Origin: Actinomycetes bacterium
Lineage (GTDB): Bacteria; Actinomycetota; Actinomycetes; Actinomycetales; Demequinaceae
DNA length: 64,000 nucleotides
NCBI GenBank assembly: GCA_023411615.1
Contig: JAEYOR010000010.1
Location: forward strand, 1 to 64,000
Reading direction: 5' to 3'
Shown: positions 1 through 9,235 of the stretch, one piece after another
How the letters are laid out: each line of letters begins with the position of its first letter
Numbering within the stretch: position 1 is the stretch's first letter
Position numbers and translations under genes: made by a program
The notes under the pieces: generated by a model
Database searches by the model: none
The model's input: only the letters and a program-made list of their open reading frames with translations
Told to the model about the DNA's origin: nothing

Positions 1-38
1 GATGCCGCGTGAACGGCATCCTCACCGATTGCACTGGT

Positions 39-53
39 CCCGTCAATGACGGG
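39..53 (-). terminator. Weak hairpin downstream of tkt
   Basis: CCCGTC and GACGGG flank a 3-base loop, 15 bases beyond the tkt stop on the minus strand. There is no T-tract, so this is at best a weak factor-independent terminator or a mRNA 3'-end stabiliser. A second short hairpin (GATGCC/GGCATC) occupies positions 1-20. The next gene lies outside the window. Confidence 0.35.
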
Positions 54-67
54 AGATGAGAGGCTGA

Positions 68-2128
68 TTACGAAACAGCGGCGATTGATGCCTTTGCCTT
101 TGCCGCCACGTTCTCGGCCGTGAAACCGTACTTCTGAAGCAACGTATCGCCCTGAGCCGATTCGCCAAAGTGATCGATGCCAACAATCTGACCAGCATCA
201 CCAACGATCTCGCGCCAGCCAAGCGGCGAACCAGCCTCGACGCTCACCCGCGCCTTGAGGCTCGGTGGGATGACCGACTCGCGGTACGCGGCGTCCTGGC
301 GCTCGAAGAGCTCGCGGCACGGCATGGAGACGACGCGGGCCTTGATGCCCTCGCCGGCCAGCTGCTCACGTGCAGCGAGGGCAACCTGAACCTCGGAGCC
401 GGTCGCCACGATGAGGACGTCGGCGTCGTCGTCAGCGCCTGCGATGACGTATGCACCCTTGGCGAAGCCGTCAGCAGAGGTGCCCTCAAGCGTCGGCACG
501 TTCTGACGCGTGAGGATGAGCGCGGTGGGGCGGTCCGTCGTCTCAAGGGCGTGCTTCCACGCCCAGGCAGTCTCGTTGGCGTCGGCGGGACGCACGATGT
601 CAATGCCGGGGATGGCGCGCAGCGTTGCGACGTGCTCGATCGGCTGGTGGGTCGGTCCGTCCTCACCGAGGCCAACGGAATCGTGCGTCCACACGAACGT
701 GGTGGGGATCCCCATGAGAGCGGCAAGGCGGACAGCACCGCGCATGAAGTCGGAGAACACAAGGAAGGTGCCGCCGTAGGCGCGAGTGAGGCCGTGGAGA
801 GTGATGCCGTTGAGGATCGTGCCCATTCCGAACTCGCGGATACCGAAGTGAAGGGTGCGTCCGTACCAGGTGCCTTCCCATGACTTGACGGAACGGTGCG
901 GCGGAAGGAAGGACAGTTCGCCCTTCATCGTCGTGTTGTTCGAACCTGCGAGGTCGGCGGATCCACCCCACAACTCCGGCAGCACCGGTGCAAGTGCGGA
1001 AAGAACCTCGCCGGAAGCGGAGCGCGTCGCAACCTTGGTGCCAACCTCCCACGTGGGCAGGGCGTCGGCCCAGTTGGTCGGCAGTTCGCGCTTGCGAAGA
1101 CGCTCGAGGAGAGCGGCACGCTCGGGCTGAGCACTCTGCCACGCGGCAAACTCCTCTTCCCACGCTGCCTGAGCCTGCTGGCCGCGTTCCTTGGCCCTGT
1201 GCATGTGCTCGAGGACCTCAGGAGCGACGTCGAAGTCCTTCTCGGGGTCGAATCCGAGGACCTTCTTGAGGCCCGCGACCTCTTCCGCCCCGAGAGCCGA
1301 ACCGTGCACACCGCCAGTGTTCTGCTTGGTAGGCGATGGCCAGCCGATAATCGTCGACAGCGCGATGATTGACGGCTTGCCCGTCTCCGCCTTCGCGTTC
1401 TCGATCGCGGTGAGAAGAGCGTCGGGGTCCTCCTTGTAGCCGTCTGGTGTCACCCAGTCGACCCGTTGGGTGTGCCAGCCGTATGCCTCGTAGCGCTTGA
1501 GGACGTCCTCACCGAAGGCAATGTCGGTTTCGTGCTCGATCGAGATCTTGTTGTCGTCCCAGATGACGATGAGGTTGCCCAACTCCTGAACGCCCGCAAG
1601 CGCCGACGCTTCAGCGGAGACACCCTCTTGCAGGTCGCCGTCCGAGGCAATGACGTAGATGTGGTGGTCGAAGACGGACATGCCGGGGGCGGCGTCCGGG
1701 TCAAGGAGACCGCGCTCACGGCGCGAGGCCATTGCCATGCCGACCGACGATGCGAGGCCCGTGCCGAGCGGGCCAGTGGTGATCTCGACACCAGCCGTGT
1801 GGCCGTACTCCGGGTGACCCGGAGTCAGCGAACCCTCGGTGCGGAGTGCCTTGAGGTCATCGAGCGAGAGGGGATAGCCGGAAGCGAAGAGCTGCAAATA
1901 AAGGGTGAGCGACGAGTGTCCCGCCGAGAGAACAAAGCGGTCGCGCCCCAACCACGTGGGATCGGCGGGGTTGTGCTTCATCACATTCTGGAAGAGCAGG
2001 TACCCCACGGGTGCGAGTGAAATCGCAGTCCCCGGGTGGCCATTGCCCACCTTCTCAACGGCGTCGGCTGCGAGGACTCGCAGCGTGTCGACAGCGCGGT
2101 TATCCAGATCAGTCCATCCTGTGGCCAC
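68..2128 (-). CDS. tkt: Transketolase
   Basis: Transketolase transfers two-carbon ketol units between sugar phosphates in the non-oxidative pentose phosphate pathway, using thiamine diphosphate in the cytoplasm. At 686 aa it has full family length. The N-terminal half carries GNGHPGTA and the ThDP/Mg motif GDGDLQEG; the central pyrimidine domain has the acidic HFGIREFGM segment; a transketolase C-terminal domain follows. Translation starts at GTG 2128, preceded by AAAGGGAG. It is divergent from ctaB. A possible -10 (TAGGCT) lies at 2165-2170 on the minus strand. The gene after it (often transaldolase in actinobacteria) is outside the window. Confidence 0.97.
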   Translation of the reverse strand: MATGWTDLDNRAVDTLRVLAADAVEKVGNGHPGTAISLAPVGYLLFQNVMKHNPADPTWLGRDRFVLSAGHSSLTLYLQLFASGYPLSLDDLKALRTEGSLTPGHPEYGHTAGVEITTGPLGTGLASSVGMAMASRRERGLLDPDAAPGMSVFDHHIYVIASDGDLQEGVSAEASALAGVQELGNLIVIWDDNKISIEHETDIAFGEDVLKRYEAYGWHTQRVDWVTPDGYKEDPDALLTAIENAKAETGKPSIIALSTIIGWPSPTKQNTGGVHGSALGAEEVAGLKKVLGFDPEKDFDVAPEVLEHMHRAKERGQQAQAAWEEEFAAWQSAQPERAALLERLRKRELPTNWADALPTWEVGTKVATRSASGEVLSALAPVLPELWGGSADLAGSNNTTMKGELSFLPPHRSVKSWEGTWYGRTLHFGIREFGMGTILNGITLHGLTRAYGGTFLVFSDFMRGAVRLAALMGIPTTFVWTHDSVGLGEDGPTHQPIEHVATLRAIPGIDIVRPADANETAWAWKHALETTDRPTALILTRQNVPTLEGTSADGFAKGAYVIAGADDDADVLIVATGSEVQVALAAREQLAGEGIKARVVSMPCRELFERQDAAYRESVIPPSLKARVSVEAGSPLGWREIVGDAGQIVGIDHFGESAQGDTLLQKYGFTAENVAAKAKASIAAVS

Positions 2129-2252
2129 GATTCTCCCTTTGACACGTCGTTCGGCGGCGTGACTAGCCTAGCGGCGAGTGGCACCTTGGGAGCGCCGCCT
2201 GCGACTCGGCGCGACGTCTGGGACCGTGGCCCCTGGTGTGCGGGGTCCACCG

Positions 2253-2258
2253 TACAAT
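2253..2258 (+). promoter_or_regulatory. -10 element of leaderless ctaB
   Basis: TACAAT followed by 7 bases and the ATG at 2266. No ribosome binding site precedes this ATG, and the spacing would place the transcript start on or next to it. The longer in-frame start at 2236 lies upstream of this promoter and is rejected. Confidence 0.65.
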
Positions 2259-2265
2259 CGACCGT

Positions 2266-3228
2266 ATGCCCGCCGTGCCTTCCGCCGAGACTGACGTGCC
2301 TGCTCCGTCGGTGGGTCGGGTGATCCTGTTCACCCGGGTCCTCAAGGCGTACGTCGCGTTGATGAAGCCCCGCATCATCGAACTGCTCCTCATCACCACG
2401 CTTCCCACGATGGTGCTTGCCGCAGGCGGATGGCCGGGGCTGTGGCTCATGATCGCCACACTGATCGGTGGCACGTTGTCCGCGGGTGCCGCTCACGCTT
2501 TCAACTCGTACCTTGATCGCGATATCGACGCAGTGATGAAGAGGACCCAGGGCAGGCCGTTGGTCACCGGAGTCATCGCGCCCCGCAACGGCCTGATCTT
2601 TGCGTGGATCCTCACCTTCGTGTCGACCGCCTGGTTCTACTGGGCCGTTGGTTCTTGGCTTGCGACGGTGCTGTCGGTCACCGCCATCGTGTTGTATGCC
2701 GTGGGCTACACGATGCTGCTGAAGCGACGGACGTCGCAGAACATCGTGTGGGGCGGCGCCGCTGGATGCATGCCCGTGCTGATCGGCTGGGCGGCGGTGA
2801 CAAACAGCCTCGACTGGGCGCCAGTCGCGCTCTTCGCGATCATCTTCTTCTGGACGCCCCCGCACTACTGGCCGCTCGCCATGAAGTTCCGCAAGGACTA
2901 CGCGCATGCCGAGGTGCCGATGCTTCCAGTCATCGCCTCTCCATTGCGAGTGGCAAAAGAGATGATCGCGTATTCCATCGCGATGGTCGTCTCCACCCTC
3001 GTGCTCATTCCGCTCGCCTCGATGACGTGGATCTACGCAGTGGTCGCTCTTGGCGCGGGGGTGTGGTTCGTCGGCGGCTGCTACTCGCTCTATCGGCGCA
3101 CCGCCGAAGGCAAGAAGCTTCACTCGATGCGACTGTTCCGGGACTCGATCCTGTACCTGTCCGTCGTGTTCGCCGCTGTGCTTGCCGATCCCTTCTGGCC
3201 GGGCGCGCTGCAGGTGTGGCAGGGATAA
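2266..3228 (+). CDS. ctaB: Protoheme IX farnesyltransferase (heme O synthase)
   Basis: Converts heme B to heme O by adding a farnesyl group, a step toward heme A/O for terminal cytochrome oxidases. It is a 320-aa polytopic membrane protein of the UbiA family. The first aspartate-rich motif is [29 protein letters not shown] near the N terminus and [10 protein letters not shown] in the middle are family signatures. ATG 2266 is chosen because a TACAAT -10 ends 7 bases before it. It is divergent from tkt, as in many actinobacteria. Its presence implies a heme-copper oxidase and aerobic respiration. Confidence 0.96.
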   Translation: MPAVPSAETDVPAPSVGRVILFTRVLKAYVALMKPRIIELLLITTLPTMVLAAGGWPGLWLMIATLIGGTLSAGAAHAFNSYLDRDIDAVMKRTQGRPLVTGVIAPRNGLIFAWILTFVSTAWFYWAVGSWLATVLSVTAIVLYAVGYTMLLKRRTSQNIVWGGAAGCMPVLIGWAAVTNSLDWAPVALFAIIFFWTPPHYWPLAMKFRKDYAHAEVPMLPVIASPLRVAKEMIAYSIAMVVSTLVLIPLASMTWIYAVVALGAGVWFVGGCYSLYRRTAEGKKLHSMRLFRDSILYLSVVFAAVLADPFWPGALQVWQG

Positions 3229-4148
3229 GCCTCGAGCGGGAGCTCGCCACGTACCTCGCTCACGTCACCGTCGAGCGAGGCCTCTCAGCGCATACGGTCG
3301 CCGCGTACCGACGCGATCTCAACCGCTATGCCACCTTTCTGTTGTCCCGCGGCAAGCACTCGATGGCCGACGTCGTTGCAGGTGACGTAGAAGCATTTGC
3401 CCAAGCCGTCTCGTCGGGCGAGGACGGCTTCAGTGCCCTTGCAGCGTCGTCTGCGGCACGTACGGTGGTCGCCGTGCGGGGGTGGCATCGCTTTGCGCTT
3501 GCCGAGGGTTTGGCACAAGGTGACCCGGCGGCTGACGTGAAACCACGGGCGACCCCGATGCGGCTTCCAAAAGCGCTCTCACATGAAGACGTCGCCGCGG
3601 TACTCGAGGCTGCCGCGCTCGGATCGGGACCTGCCGCATTAAGGGATCGGGCTTTGCTTGAGATTCTCTATGCCACAGGTGCACGGGTGTCGGAAGCAGT
3701 TGGTCTCGATGTTGACGACCTCAACCTCGATCCCGGCTCCGAAAGCGTGCTCTTGCGAGGAAAGGGACGCAAAGAACGTGTGGTGCCGGTTGGCACGTAC
3801 GCGGTTGACGCGCTCAACGCGTATGCCGTGCGTGCCCGGCCTGCTCTTGCCTCGCGAGGTCGGGGGGACTCGGCCTTGTTTCTCAATGCGCGCGGTACCC
3901 GGCTGAGCCGCCAAAGCGGGTGGAGCATCCTCAAGATGGCCGCAGAGCGAGCTGGTGTTGACAACGTCTCGCCGCACACACTTCGGCACTCCTTCGCCAC
4001 GCATCTGCTCCGGGGAGGCGCGGACATCCGCGTGGTTCAAGAGCTGCTCGGACATGCCTCCGTCACCACCACCCAGGTGTACACCTTGGTGACTCGAGAT
4101 GCTCTTCGCGAGGTCTATGCCGCGGCACACCCGCGCGCATTGGGATAG
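3216..4148 (+). CDS. xerD: Tyrosine recombinase XerD
   Basis: Site-specific recombinase that resolves chromosome dimers at dif together with XerC. The 310-aa protein has an N-terminal SAM-like DNA-binding domain (about residues 5-95) and a C-terminal catalytic domain with the expected residues: Arg in [12 protein letters not shown], Lys in [38 protein letters not shown] with the nucleophilic Tyr. The start is taken as GTG 3216, inside the ctaB 3' end, because [14 protein letters not shown] matches the usual XerD N terminus; no later start keeps helix 1. It precedes parA-scpA-scpB, a common actinobacterial order. Confidence 0.93.
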   Translation: MAGISLERELATYLAHVTVERGLSAHTVAAYRRDLNRYATFLLSRGKHSMADVVAGDVEAFAQAVSSGEDGFSALAASSAARTVVAVRGWHRFALAEGLAQGDPAADVKPRATPMRLPKALSHEDVAAVLEAAALGSGPAALRDRALLEILYATGARVSEAVGLDVDDLNLDPGSESVLLRGKGRKERVVPVGTYAVDALNAYAVRARPALASRGRGDSALFLNARGTRLSRQSGWSILKMAAERAGVDNVSPHTLRHSFATHLLRGGADIRVVQELLGHASVTTTQVYTLVTRDALREVYAAAHPRALG

Positions 4149-4164
4149 CGGGCCGCGCGCCGAG

Positions 4165-4170
4165 TACTGT
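4165..4170 (+). promoter_or_regulatory. -10 element of leaderless parA
   Basis: TACTGT, 6 bases, then GTG 4177. No Shine-Dalgarno sequence separates them. It supports GTG 4177 over the upstream in-frame ATG at 4099, which lies inside xerD. Confidence 0.65.
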
Positions 4171-4176
4171 GGACCC

Positions 4177-4992
4177 GTGACCGAGTTCCCTGAGCCCCCG
4201 CGCCTGGATGGAACAGGCCCCGCACGCATCGTCGCCCTCTGTAACCAGAAGGGCGGTGTGGGAAAGACAACGACTTCCGTCAACCTCGCTGCGGCCATGG
4301 CCGAGTACGGGCGCAAGGTTCTCCTTGTCGACTTCGACCCGCAAGGGGCTGCCTCGGCGGGCCTCGGTATCAATTCTCAAGAGTTCGATACGACGGTGTA
4401 CGACCTCCTCCTCGGATCGTCGGCCTCCACCAAGGACGTCATCGTCCCAACCGATTATGAGAACCTCGACCTCTTGCCAGCGAACATTGATCTGAGTGCG
4501 GCGGAAGTTCAGCTCGTCGGTGAAGTTGCACGCGAGAGTGCTCTCGCTCGGGCGCTGCGCGGAGTTGAAGATGACTACGACCTCATTTTGATTGACTGTC
4601 AGCCCTCGCTTGGCCTTCTTACCGTCAATGCACTTGTCGCTGCGCACGGCGTGGTGATCCCGCTCGCATGCGAGTACTTCGCGATGCGCGGCGTCGCACT
4701 GCTTGTTGACACCATTGCCAAGGTTCAGGACCGCCTCAATCCACGTCTCACAATGGATGCGATTGTGCCGACGATGTACGACGCTCGGACATTGCACGCT
4801 CAAGAAGTCGTCACGCGGGTGCGAGAGGCCTTCGGCGATCGCGTCACCGCCACGATGATCGGTCGAACCGTGAAGTTCCCCGACGCCACCGTTGCGGCGG
4901 AGCCGATTCTCACCTTTGCCCCGTCGCACGCTGGCTCCGATCAGTACCGCCAGTTGGCACGCGAGCTCGTGGCGCGCGGGGTCGCCGCTTAA
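4177..4992 (+). CDS. parA: ParA-family chromosome partitioning ATPase
   Basis: A 271-aa ParA/Soj-type ATPase. The deviant Walker A motif CNQKGGVGKTTTSVNLA is at about residues 22-38; VDFDPQGAAS and LILIDCQPSLGLLTVNAL give the A' and Walker B motifs. This copy is tied to scpAB rather than to parB near oriC, so it may act with condensin or as an orphan ParA rather than as the main segregation ATPase. The GTG start lies 6 bases after a -10. Only one base separates its stop from the scpA start, so the two are probably translationally coupled. Confidence 0.9.
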   Translation: MTEFPEPPRLDGTGPARIVALCNQKGGVGKTTTSVNLAAAMAEYGRKVLLVDFDPQGAASAGLGINSQEFDTTVYDLLLGSSASTKDVIVPTDYENLDLLPANIDLSAAEVQLVGEVARESALARALRGVEDDYDLILIDCQPSLGLLTVNALVAAHGVVIPLACEYFAMRGVALLVDTIAKVQDRLNPRLTMDAIVPTMYDARTLHAQEVVTRVREAFGDRVTATMIGRTVKFPDATVAAEPILTFAPSHAGSDQYRQLARELVARGVAA

Positions 4993-4993
4993 G

Positions 4994-5839
4994 GTGACCG
5001 CTCCCTCAGAGGCAGCCAACGGGACTTTCGAAGTCCGGCTTCCCAACTTCTCCGGCCCTTTTGATCTTCTGCTCAATCTCATCTCCAAGCATGAGATGGA
5101 GATCACGGACGTTGCGCTTGCGATCGTGACCGACGAGTTTCTCGCGACGGTTCGCGCGCACGAAGGCGAATGGGACCTTTCGCAAGCGTCGGAATTTGTT
5201 GTCGTGGCAGCGACCTTGCTCGATCTGAAGGCTGCGCGCCTCCTGCCCCAGGGCGAGGTGGACGATGCTGAAGATCTTGCCTTGCTTGAAGCGCGGGACC
5301 TCCTCTTTGCGAGGCTGCTCCAATACAAGGCATTCAAAGATGTGGCGGCATCCTTCGATGCGATGTTGTCGGGGCCGCGGGCCATCCCTCGCGACGTCGC
5401 ACTCGAGCCACACTTCGCCATGTTGTTGCCAGAACTCGTGTGGAGCACCACGCCGGCCGATCTTGCGAGGCTTGCCGCTCACGCAATGCAGCCAAAGCCT
5501 CAGCAACAAGGCGTCTCACTCACGCACCTCCACAATCCCCAGGTCAGTGTGCGCGACCAAGCAGCACTCATCCAGGCACGTTTGCACAAGGCCGGAGCGC
5601 TGACCTTCCGCTCACTCATTGCCGATGCGGAGCACGTTGCGGTGGTGGTCGCGAGGTTCCTCGCGCTGCTTGAGCTCTTCCGTGAGTCTGCGGTGGCCTT
5701 CGAACAGGTACGCTCGCTCGGCGAGCTGACGATTCGCTGGACCGGCAGTGATGAAGAGGTTGAAGTGAGCGCCGAATTCGACGAAGCGCCGGCCAGCGCC
5801 GAAGACGGCGAGACTTCAATGGAAGGAGTCACCGAGTGA
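4994..5839 (+). CDS. scpA: Segregation and condensation protein A (kleisin)
   Basis: Kleisin subunit of the SMC-ScpAB condensin complex. The 281-aa protein opens with FEVRLPNFSGPFDLLLNLISKHEMEITDVALA, the hallmark ScpA N-terminal SMC-neck-binding helix region, and ends in the winged-helix segment (LTFRSLIADAEH...VVARFLALLELF). GTG 4994 is selected because it follows AAGG and lies just after the parA stop; the longer frame runs into parA. It overlaps scpB by 4 bases (GTGA). Confidence 0.95.
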   Translation: MTAPSEAANGTFEVRLPNFSGPFDLLLNLISKHEMEITDVALAIVTDEFLATVRAHEGEWDLSQASEFVVVAATLLDLKAARLLPQGEVDDAEDLALLEARDLLFARLLQYKAFKDVAASFDAMLSGPRAIPRDVALEPHFAMLLPELVWSTTPADLARLAAHAMQPKPQQQGVSLTHLHNPQVSVRDQAALIQARLHKAGALTFRSLIADAEHVAVVVARFLALLELFRESAVAFEQVRSLGELTIRWTGSDEEVEVSAEFDEAPASAEDGETSMEGVTE

Positions 5840-6375
5840 GCCAGCACATACGGGGCGGTATCGAGGCCATCTTGATGGTGGTCGACGAGCCGGTGTCTCC
5901 CGTTGATCTCGCCACCGCCCTGGATGTACTCGAGCACGAGGTGCTTGACGCTCTGCACGCCCTCAAGGCGGAGTACACGAGCCCCGATGCACCGCGCGGA
6001 TTTGAGCTTCGCGAGGTAGGCGGCGGCTGGCGCATCTACTCCTCGCCGCTCTACGCCGACGCGGTGGGGGCTTTTGTTGTAGATGGGCAGGCGTCGCGTT
6101 TGTCTCAGGCGGCACTCGAGACGCTTGCCGTGGTCGCCTACCGGCAGCCGGTCACTCGCGGTCAGGTCTCGCAGATTCGCGGTGTCAATGTCGACTCGGT
6201 GATGAAGACACTGAGCGCGCGCGGTCTTGTCACCGAGGTGGGGGAGATTGGCGGCGCGGTGCAATATGGCACGACAACCGAGTTCCTTGAGCGGTTGGGT
6301 CTCTCGTCACTCGATGACTTGCCGCCGCTTGCGCCATACTTGCCCGATTTGGCAGATATCGACATGGTGGACTGA
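5836..6375 (+). CDS. scpB: Segregation and condensation protein B
   Basis: Second non-SMC subunit of condensin, a dimer of winged-helix domains that binds ScpA. At 179 aa it has typical length, with GGIEAILMVVDEPV at the start and LETLAVVAYRQPVTRGQVSQIRGVN as the second winged helix. GTG 5836 overlaps the scpA stop and its own stop overlaps the rluB start (TGATG), so scpA-scpB-rluB look like one coupled unit. Confidence 0.95.
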   Translation: MSQHIRGGIEAILMVVDEPVSPVDLATALDVLEHEVLDALHALKAEYTSPDAPRGFELREVGGGWRIYSSPLYADAVGAFVVDGQASRLSQAALETLAVVAYRQPVTRGQVSQIRGVNVDSVMKTLSARGLVTEVGEIGGAVQYGTTTEFLERLGLSSLDDLPPLAPYLPDLADIDMVD

Positions 6376-7124
6376 TGGCTCACTTGGAGATTCACCGTCC
6401 CGAAGGGGTCCGCTTGCAGAAGGTGCTCGCGCAAGCGGGCGTCGGCTCGCGGCGCAAATGCGAGGACCTCATCGAGGCGGGAAAGGTCAAGGTCAACGGG
6501 CAGGTCATTGATCAACTGGGTGTGCGCGTGGATCCGGCGGACTCGGTGATTGAGGTGGACGGCAAACGCGTCTCGGTCGACACGACGCTTGTCACGGTTG
6601 TCCTCAACAAGCCCAAGGGTGTGGTGAGCACGATGAGCGATCCCGAAGGCCGGCCCGCACTTGATGAGTACGTGCGGGAGTACAGCGAGCGCTTGTTCCA
6701 TGTGGGACGGCTCGACGCCGATACAACCGGAGTGCTCCTCCTCACCAACGATGGCGAGTTGGCGCATCGCCTCGCTCATCCCACTCACGGTGTGTCAAAG
6801 CTCTACGTGGCCAAGGTGGCAGGCCGCGTTCCCAAGTCGATCTCGACAACGCTGCGTCAGGGCGTCGAACTCGATGACGGACCCGTTCGTGCCGTTGAAT
6901 GCCGCATTCTCGATGCGACCGACGCTCACTCTCTCGTTGAAGTCGAGATGCATGAGGGCCGCAACCGGATTGTCCGACGCATGTTTGACGCCGTGGGACA
7001 CCCGGTGCTCGAACTCGTTCGCACGCGTTTTGGCCCGATCACGCTGGGTACTTTGCAGCCGGGTCATTCGCGGCCGTTGACAAACTTTGAGGTGGGTCAA
7101 CTCCAGCAGGCTGCGGGCCTTTAG
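6375..7124 (+). CDS. rluB: 23S rRNA pseudouridine synthase RluB/RsuA family
   Basis: Introduces pseudouridine into rRNA. The 249-aa protein has an N-terminal S4 RNA-binding domain (VRLQKVLAQAGVGSRRKCEDLI) and the RsuA-type catalytic core with the catalytic Asp in VGRLDADTTGVLLLTNDGELAHRL, then MHEGRNRIVRRM. The specific target site cannot be told from sequence alone; location next to scpB is the common actinobacterial context for this gene. Confidence 0.92.
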   Translation: MAHLEIHRPEGVRLQKVLAQAGVGSRRKCEDLIEAGKVKVNGQVIDQLGVRVDPADSVIEVDGKRVSVDTTLVTVVLNKPKGVVSTMSDPEGRPALDEYVREYSERLFHVGRLDADTTGVLLLTNDGELAHRLAHPTHGVSKLYVAKVAGRVPKSISTTLRQGVELDDGPVRAVECRILDATDAHSLVEVEMHEGRNRIVRRMFDAVGHPVLELVRTRFGPITLGTLQPGHSRPLTNFEVGQLQQAAGL

Positions 7125-7152
7125 CGGTCCCGTCAGGGCGGCTTCATCCCGG

Positions 7153-7158
7153 TAGCAT
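7153..7158 (+). promoter_or_regulatory. -10 element of leaderless aroH
   Basis: TAGCAT, 6 bases, ATG 7165. The GTG at 7159 is too close to the -10 to be a start, which fixes the shorter reading. Confidence 0.65.
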
Positions 7159-7164
7159 GTGCCC

Positions 7165-7527
7165 ATGGCTGTGCGTGCAATCCGGGGGGCGACAACGCTC
7201 GACATTGACGAGCGCGATCATCTCCATGAGCGCACCAAAGAACTTGTTGACGCGATCCTGCGGGAGAACTCGCTGACTCCAGATGACGTCATCTCGGCCT
7301 TTTTCACCTGTACGCCGGACATCACAAGCGACTTTCCCGCTGCGGCTGCCCGTCAACTGGGTTTTGGTGCGGTCCCGCTCATGTGCGGTCAGGAAATGGC
7401 GGTGCCAGGGGCTCTTGCACAGGTGGTGCGGGTGATGATGCACATCGAGACAGAAGCCGCGCGGGACGAAATTGTCCACGTGTACTTGCATGACGCGGTT
7501 GCATTGCGCCGGGACCTCGCGCAGTAA
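7165..7527 (+). CDS. aroH: Chorismate mutase, AroH type
   Basis: Converts chorismate to prephenate, the branch step to Phe and Tyr. The 120-aa protein is the trimeric AroH fold, starting MAVRAIRGATTLDIDER, with TPDDVISAFFTCTPDITSDFPAAAARQLG and ending IVHVYLHDAVALRRDL. Its stop overlaps the ATG of tyrA (TAATG), so the mutase and the next enzyme of tyrosine synthesis are translationally coupled. Confidence 0.93.
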   Translation: MAVRAIRGATTLDIDERDHLHERTKELVDAILRENSLTPDDVISAFFTCTPDITSDFPAAAARQLGFGAVPLMCGQEMAVPGALAQVVRVMMHIETEAARDEIVHVYLHDAVALRRDLAQ

Positions 7528-8579
7528 TGGCTGCCACGCCCTCAACCCACATCATCGGTGCCGGTCTCATCGGCGCGTCGATCGGCATCGGTCTCAGTGC
7601 AGAAGGCTGGACCGTCACCATCGAGGACGCCAGCCCGGACGCAGAGCTCCTCGCGCGCAGCATTGGTGCTGGCGGTGCCACACCTTTCGAAGAGCCTGAG
7701 CTCGTCATCGTCGCCGCACCGCCGTCAGTCACGTTACGTGTCGTCCCCGATGTGCTCGAGCGTTTCCCTCACGCCGTTGTCACCGATGTGGCGAGCGTCA
7801 AGGCTCCCGTGCTCAAGGCCGCGCGAGCATCGGGTTTGAGCGAGCGCTACGTCGGTTCGCACCCGATGGCTGGCCGCGAAGTCTCGGGTGCTCTGGCGGC
7901 TCAAGGGGATTTGTTCAGGGCGCGACCGTGGGTCATCTGCGCGGGGGACGCTGAGCCTGACGCAGTCGCTCTTGTGAAGAGGGTTGCCACCGCTCTGCAG
8001 GCCGACGCCGTGGAGATGCCTGCGAACGAACATGACCGGGCGGTCGCGCGGGTGTCACACGCCCCCCAAGCCGCAGCGTCGGCCGTGGCTGCTGCGCTCG
8101 GTCCGCTTGGCGAAGCGGATGTCGCTTTGGCTGGACCCGGCCTGCGTGACGTGACACGGATCGCGGCGTCGGCCCCCGAGATGTGGACCGATATTGCCCG
8201 CCTCAATCGCGATGCCATCGAGGAGACGCTCGGCAACATTGTTGATGCGCTCAACACAGTGCGTGAAGCCGATGACATCGGCGATGCCATGGCGCGACTG
8301 ATCGAGAAGGGCCGCCGCGAGGTCGCGCGAATCCCGGGCAAGCACGGCGGTGCGAAGCGTGAGTGGGAAGCCGTGACAGTGATCGTTCCCGACGAGCCGG
8401 GTCACCTCTTGCGGCTTCTCTCGGACACTGCAGGGGTTGGCGTCAACGTTGAAGACTTGTCGATTGAGCATTCTCCACGTCAGCCCGTTGGCCTGACCAC
8501 GTTGTGGGTGCTCCCGCAACGAGTTCCCGAACTTGTCGAGGCGCTTGAAGAAGGTGGATGGGTGGTAGCCGGATCATGA
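7527..8579 (+). CDS. tyrA: Prephenate dehydrogenase
   Basis: Oxidative decarboxylation of prephenate on the way to tyrosine. The 350-aa protein has a Rossmann motif GAGLIGASIG at its N terminus, the catalytic-His segment GSHPMAGREVSGALAAQGDLF, and a C-terminal ACT domain (about residues 285-345) that probably gives tyrosine feedback control. It follows aroH directly and overlaps cmk by the tetranucleotide ATGA. Confidence 0.95.
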   Translation: MAATPSTHIIGAGLIGASIGIGLSAEGWTVTIEDASPDAELLARSIGAGGATPFEEPELVIVAAPPSVTLRVVPDVLERFPHAVVTDVASVKAPVLKAARASGLSERYVGSHPMAGREVSGALAAQGDLFRARPWVICAGDAEPDAVALVKRVATALQADAVEMPANEHDRAVARVSHAPQAAASAVAAALGPLGEADVALAGPGLRDVTRIAASAPEMWTDIARLNRDAIEETLGNIVDALNTVREADDIGDAMARLIEKGRREVARIPGKHGGAKREWEAVTVIVPDEPGHLLRLLSDTAGVGVNVEDLSIEHSPRQPVGLTTLWVLPQRVPELVEALEEGGWVVAGS

Positions 8580-9235
8580 GTCTCGTCATTGCCATTGATG
8601 GCCCTGCTGGCACGGGCAAGTCGACAGTGTCACGCGAGGTCGCGCGCAAGCTCGGCCTCGACTACCTCGACACGGGCGCGACATACCGGGTGGGCGCGTT
8701 GTATTGCTTGCGAGAAGGCGTCGATCTCACCGTACAAGACGATGTGACCGCCATGCTCGCCACGATGAACGTGGAGATGCGTCTCAGTCCCACTGATCCG
8801 CGGGTATTGCTTGACGGCGATGACGTGACGAATCAGTTGCACACCGACACGATCTCTTTGGTGGTGTCAAAGGTGGCGACAAATCTTGATGCTCGCGCCG
8901 TCTTGCGTGCCGTCCAGCGAGATCTCATCGACACAGCGCGTGAGGGCCGCGGGATCGTTGCTGAGGGTCGCGACGTCACCTCCGTGGTGGCACCTGACGC
9001 AGACGTGCGCATCTTGTTGACCGCCGATGAAGACGTCCGTGTGGCCCGCCGTGCGGGGGAGGGGGCGGACCCAGCGACGGTGCGGGAGGCGGTCATTGGC
9101 CGCGACGCGCAGGATTCCACTGTGGTGGAGTTTCATGTGGCGGCGGACGGCGTGGTGACGATCGACACAACGGCGATGACCATCGATGAGGTGGTGGACG
9201 CAGTAGTGCGCCTCACTGAAGCGGAGTCCGCGTGA
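8576..9235 (+). CDS. cmk: Cytidylate kinase
   Basis: Phosphorylates CMP/dCMP with ATP. The 219-aa enzyme has the P-loop GPAGTGKST near the N terminus, DYLDTGATYRV, and the conserved GRDVTSVVAPDADVRILLTAD and RDAQDST segments. ATG 8576 overlaps the tyrA stop (ATGA); the in-frame codon at 8558 is an upstream alternative without support. The order cmk-plsC-der is conserved in actinobacteria. Confidence 0.96.
   Translation: MSLVIAIDGPAGTGKSTVSREVARKLGLDYLDTGATYRVGALYCLREGVDLTVQDDVTAMLATMNVEMRLSPTDPRVLLDGDDVTNQLHTDTISLVVSKVATNLDARAVLRAVQRDLIDTAREGRGIVAEGRDVTSVVAPDADVRILLTADEDVRVARRAGEGADPATVREAVIGRDAQDSTVVEFHVAADGVVTIDTTAMTIDEVVDAVVRLTEAESA

Noticed and set aside
170..883. 237-codon plus-strand frame antisense to tkt
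   Set aside because: It lies fully inside a clear transketolase gene and its product has no recognisable domain; typical shadow frame of GC-rich DNA.
2220..2233. GGGACCGTGGCCCC between tkt and ctaB resembles the nrdD/ppdK box
   Set aside because: It is at about -39 from the ctaB start and -68 from the likely tkt start, fits neither well, and ctaB is an aerobic function. In GC-rich DNA one such match is expected by chance.
1981..3123. 380-codon minus-strand frame opposite ctaB
   Set aside because: Composition is Arg/His/Gly-rich with no motif; ctaB on the other strand is unambiguous.
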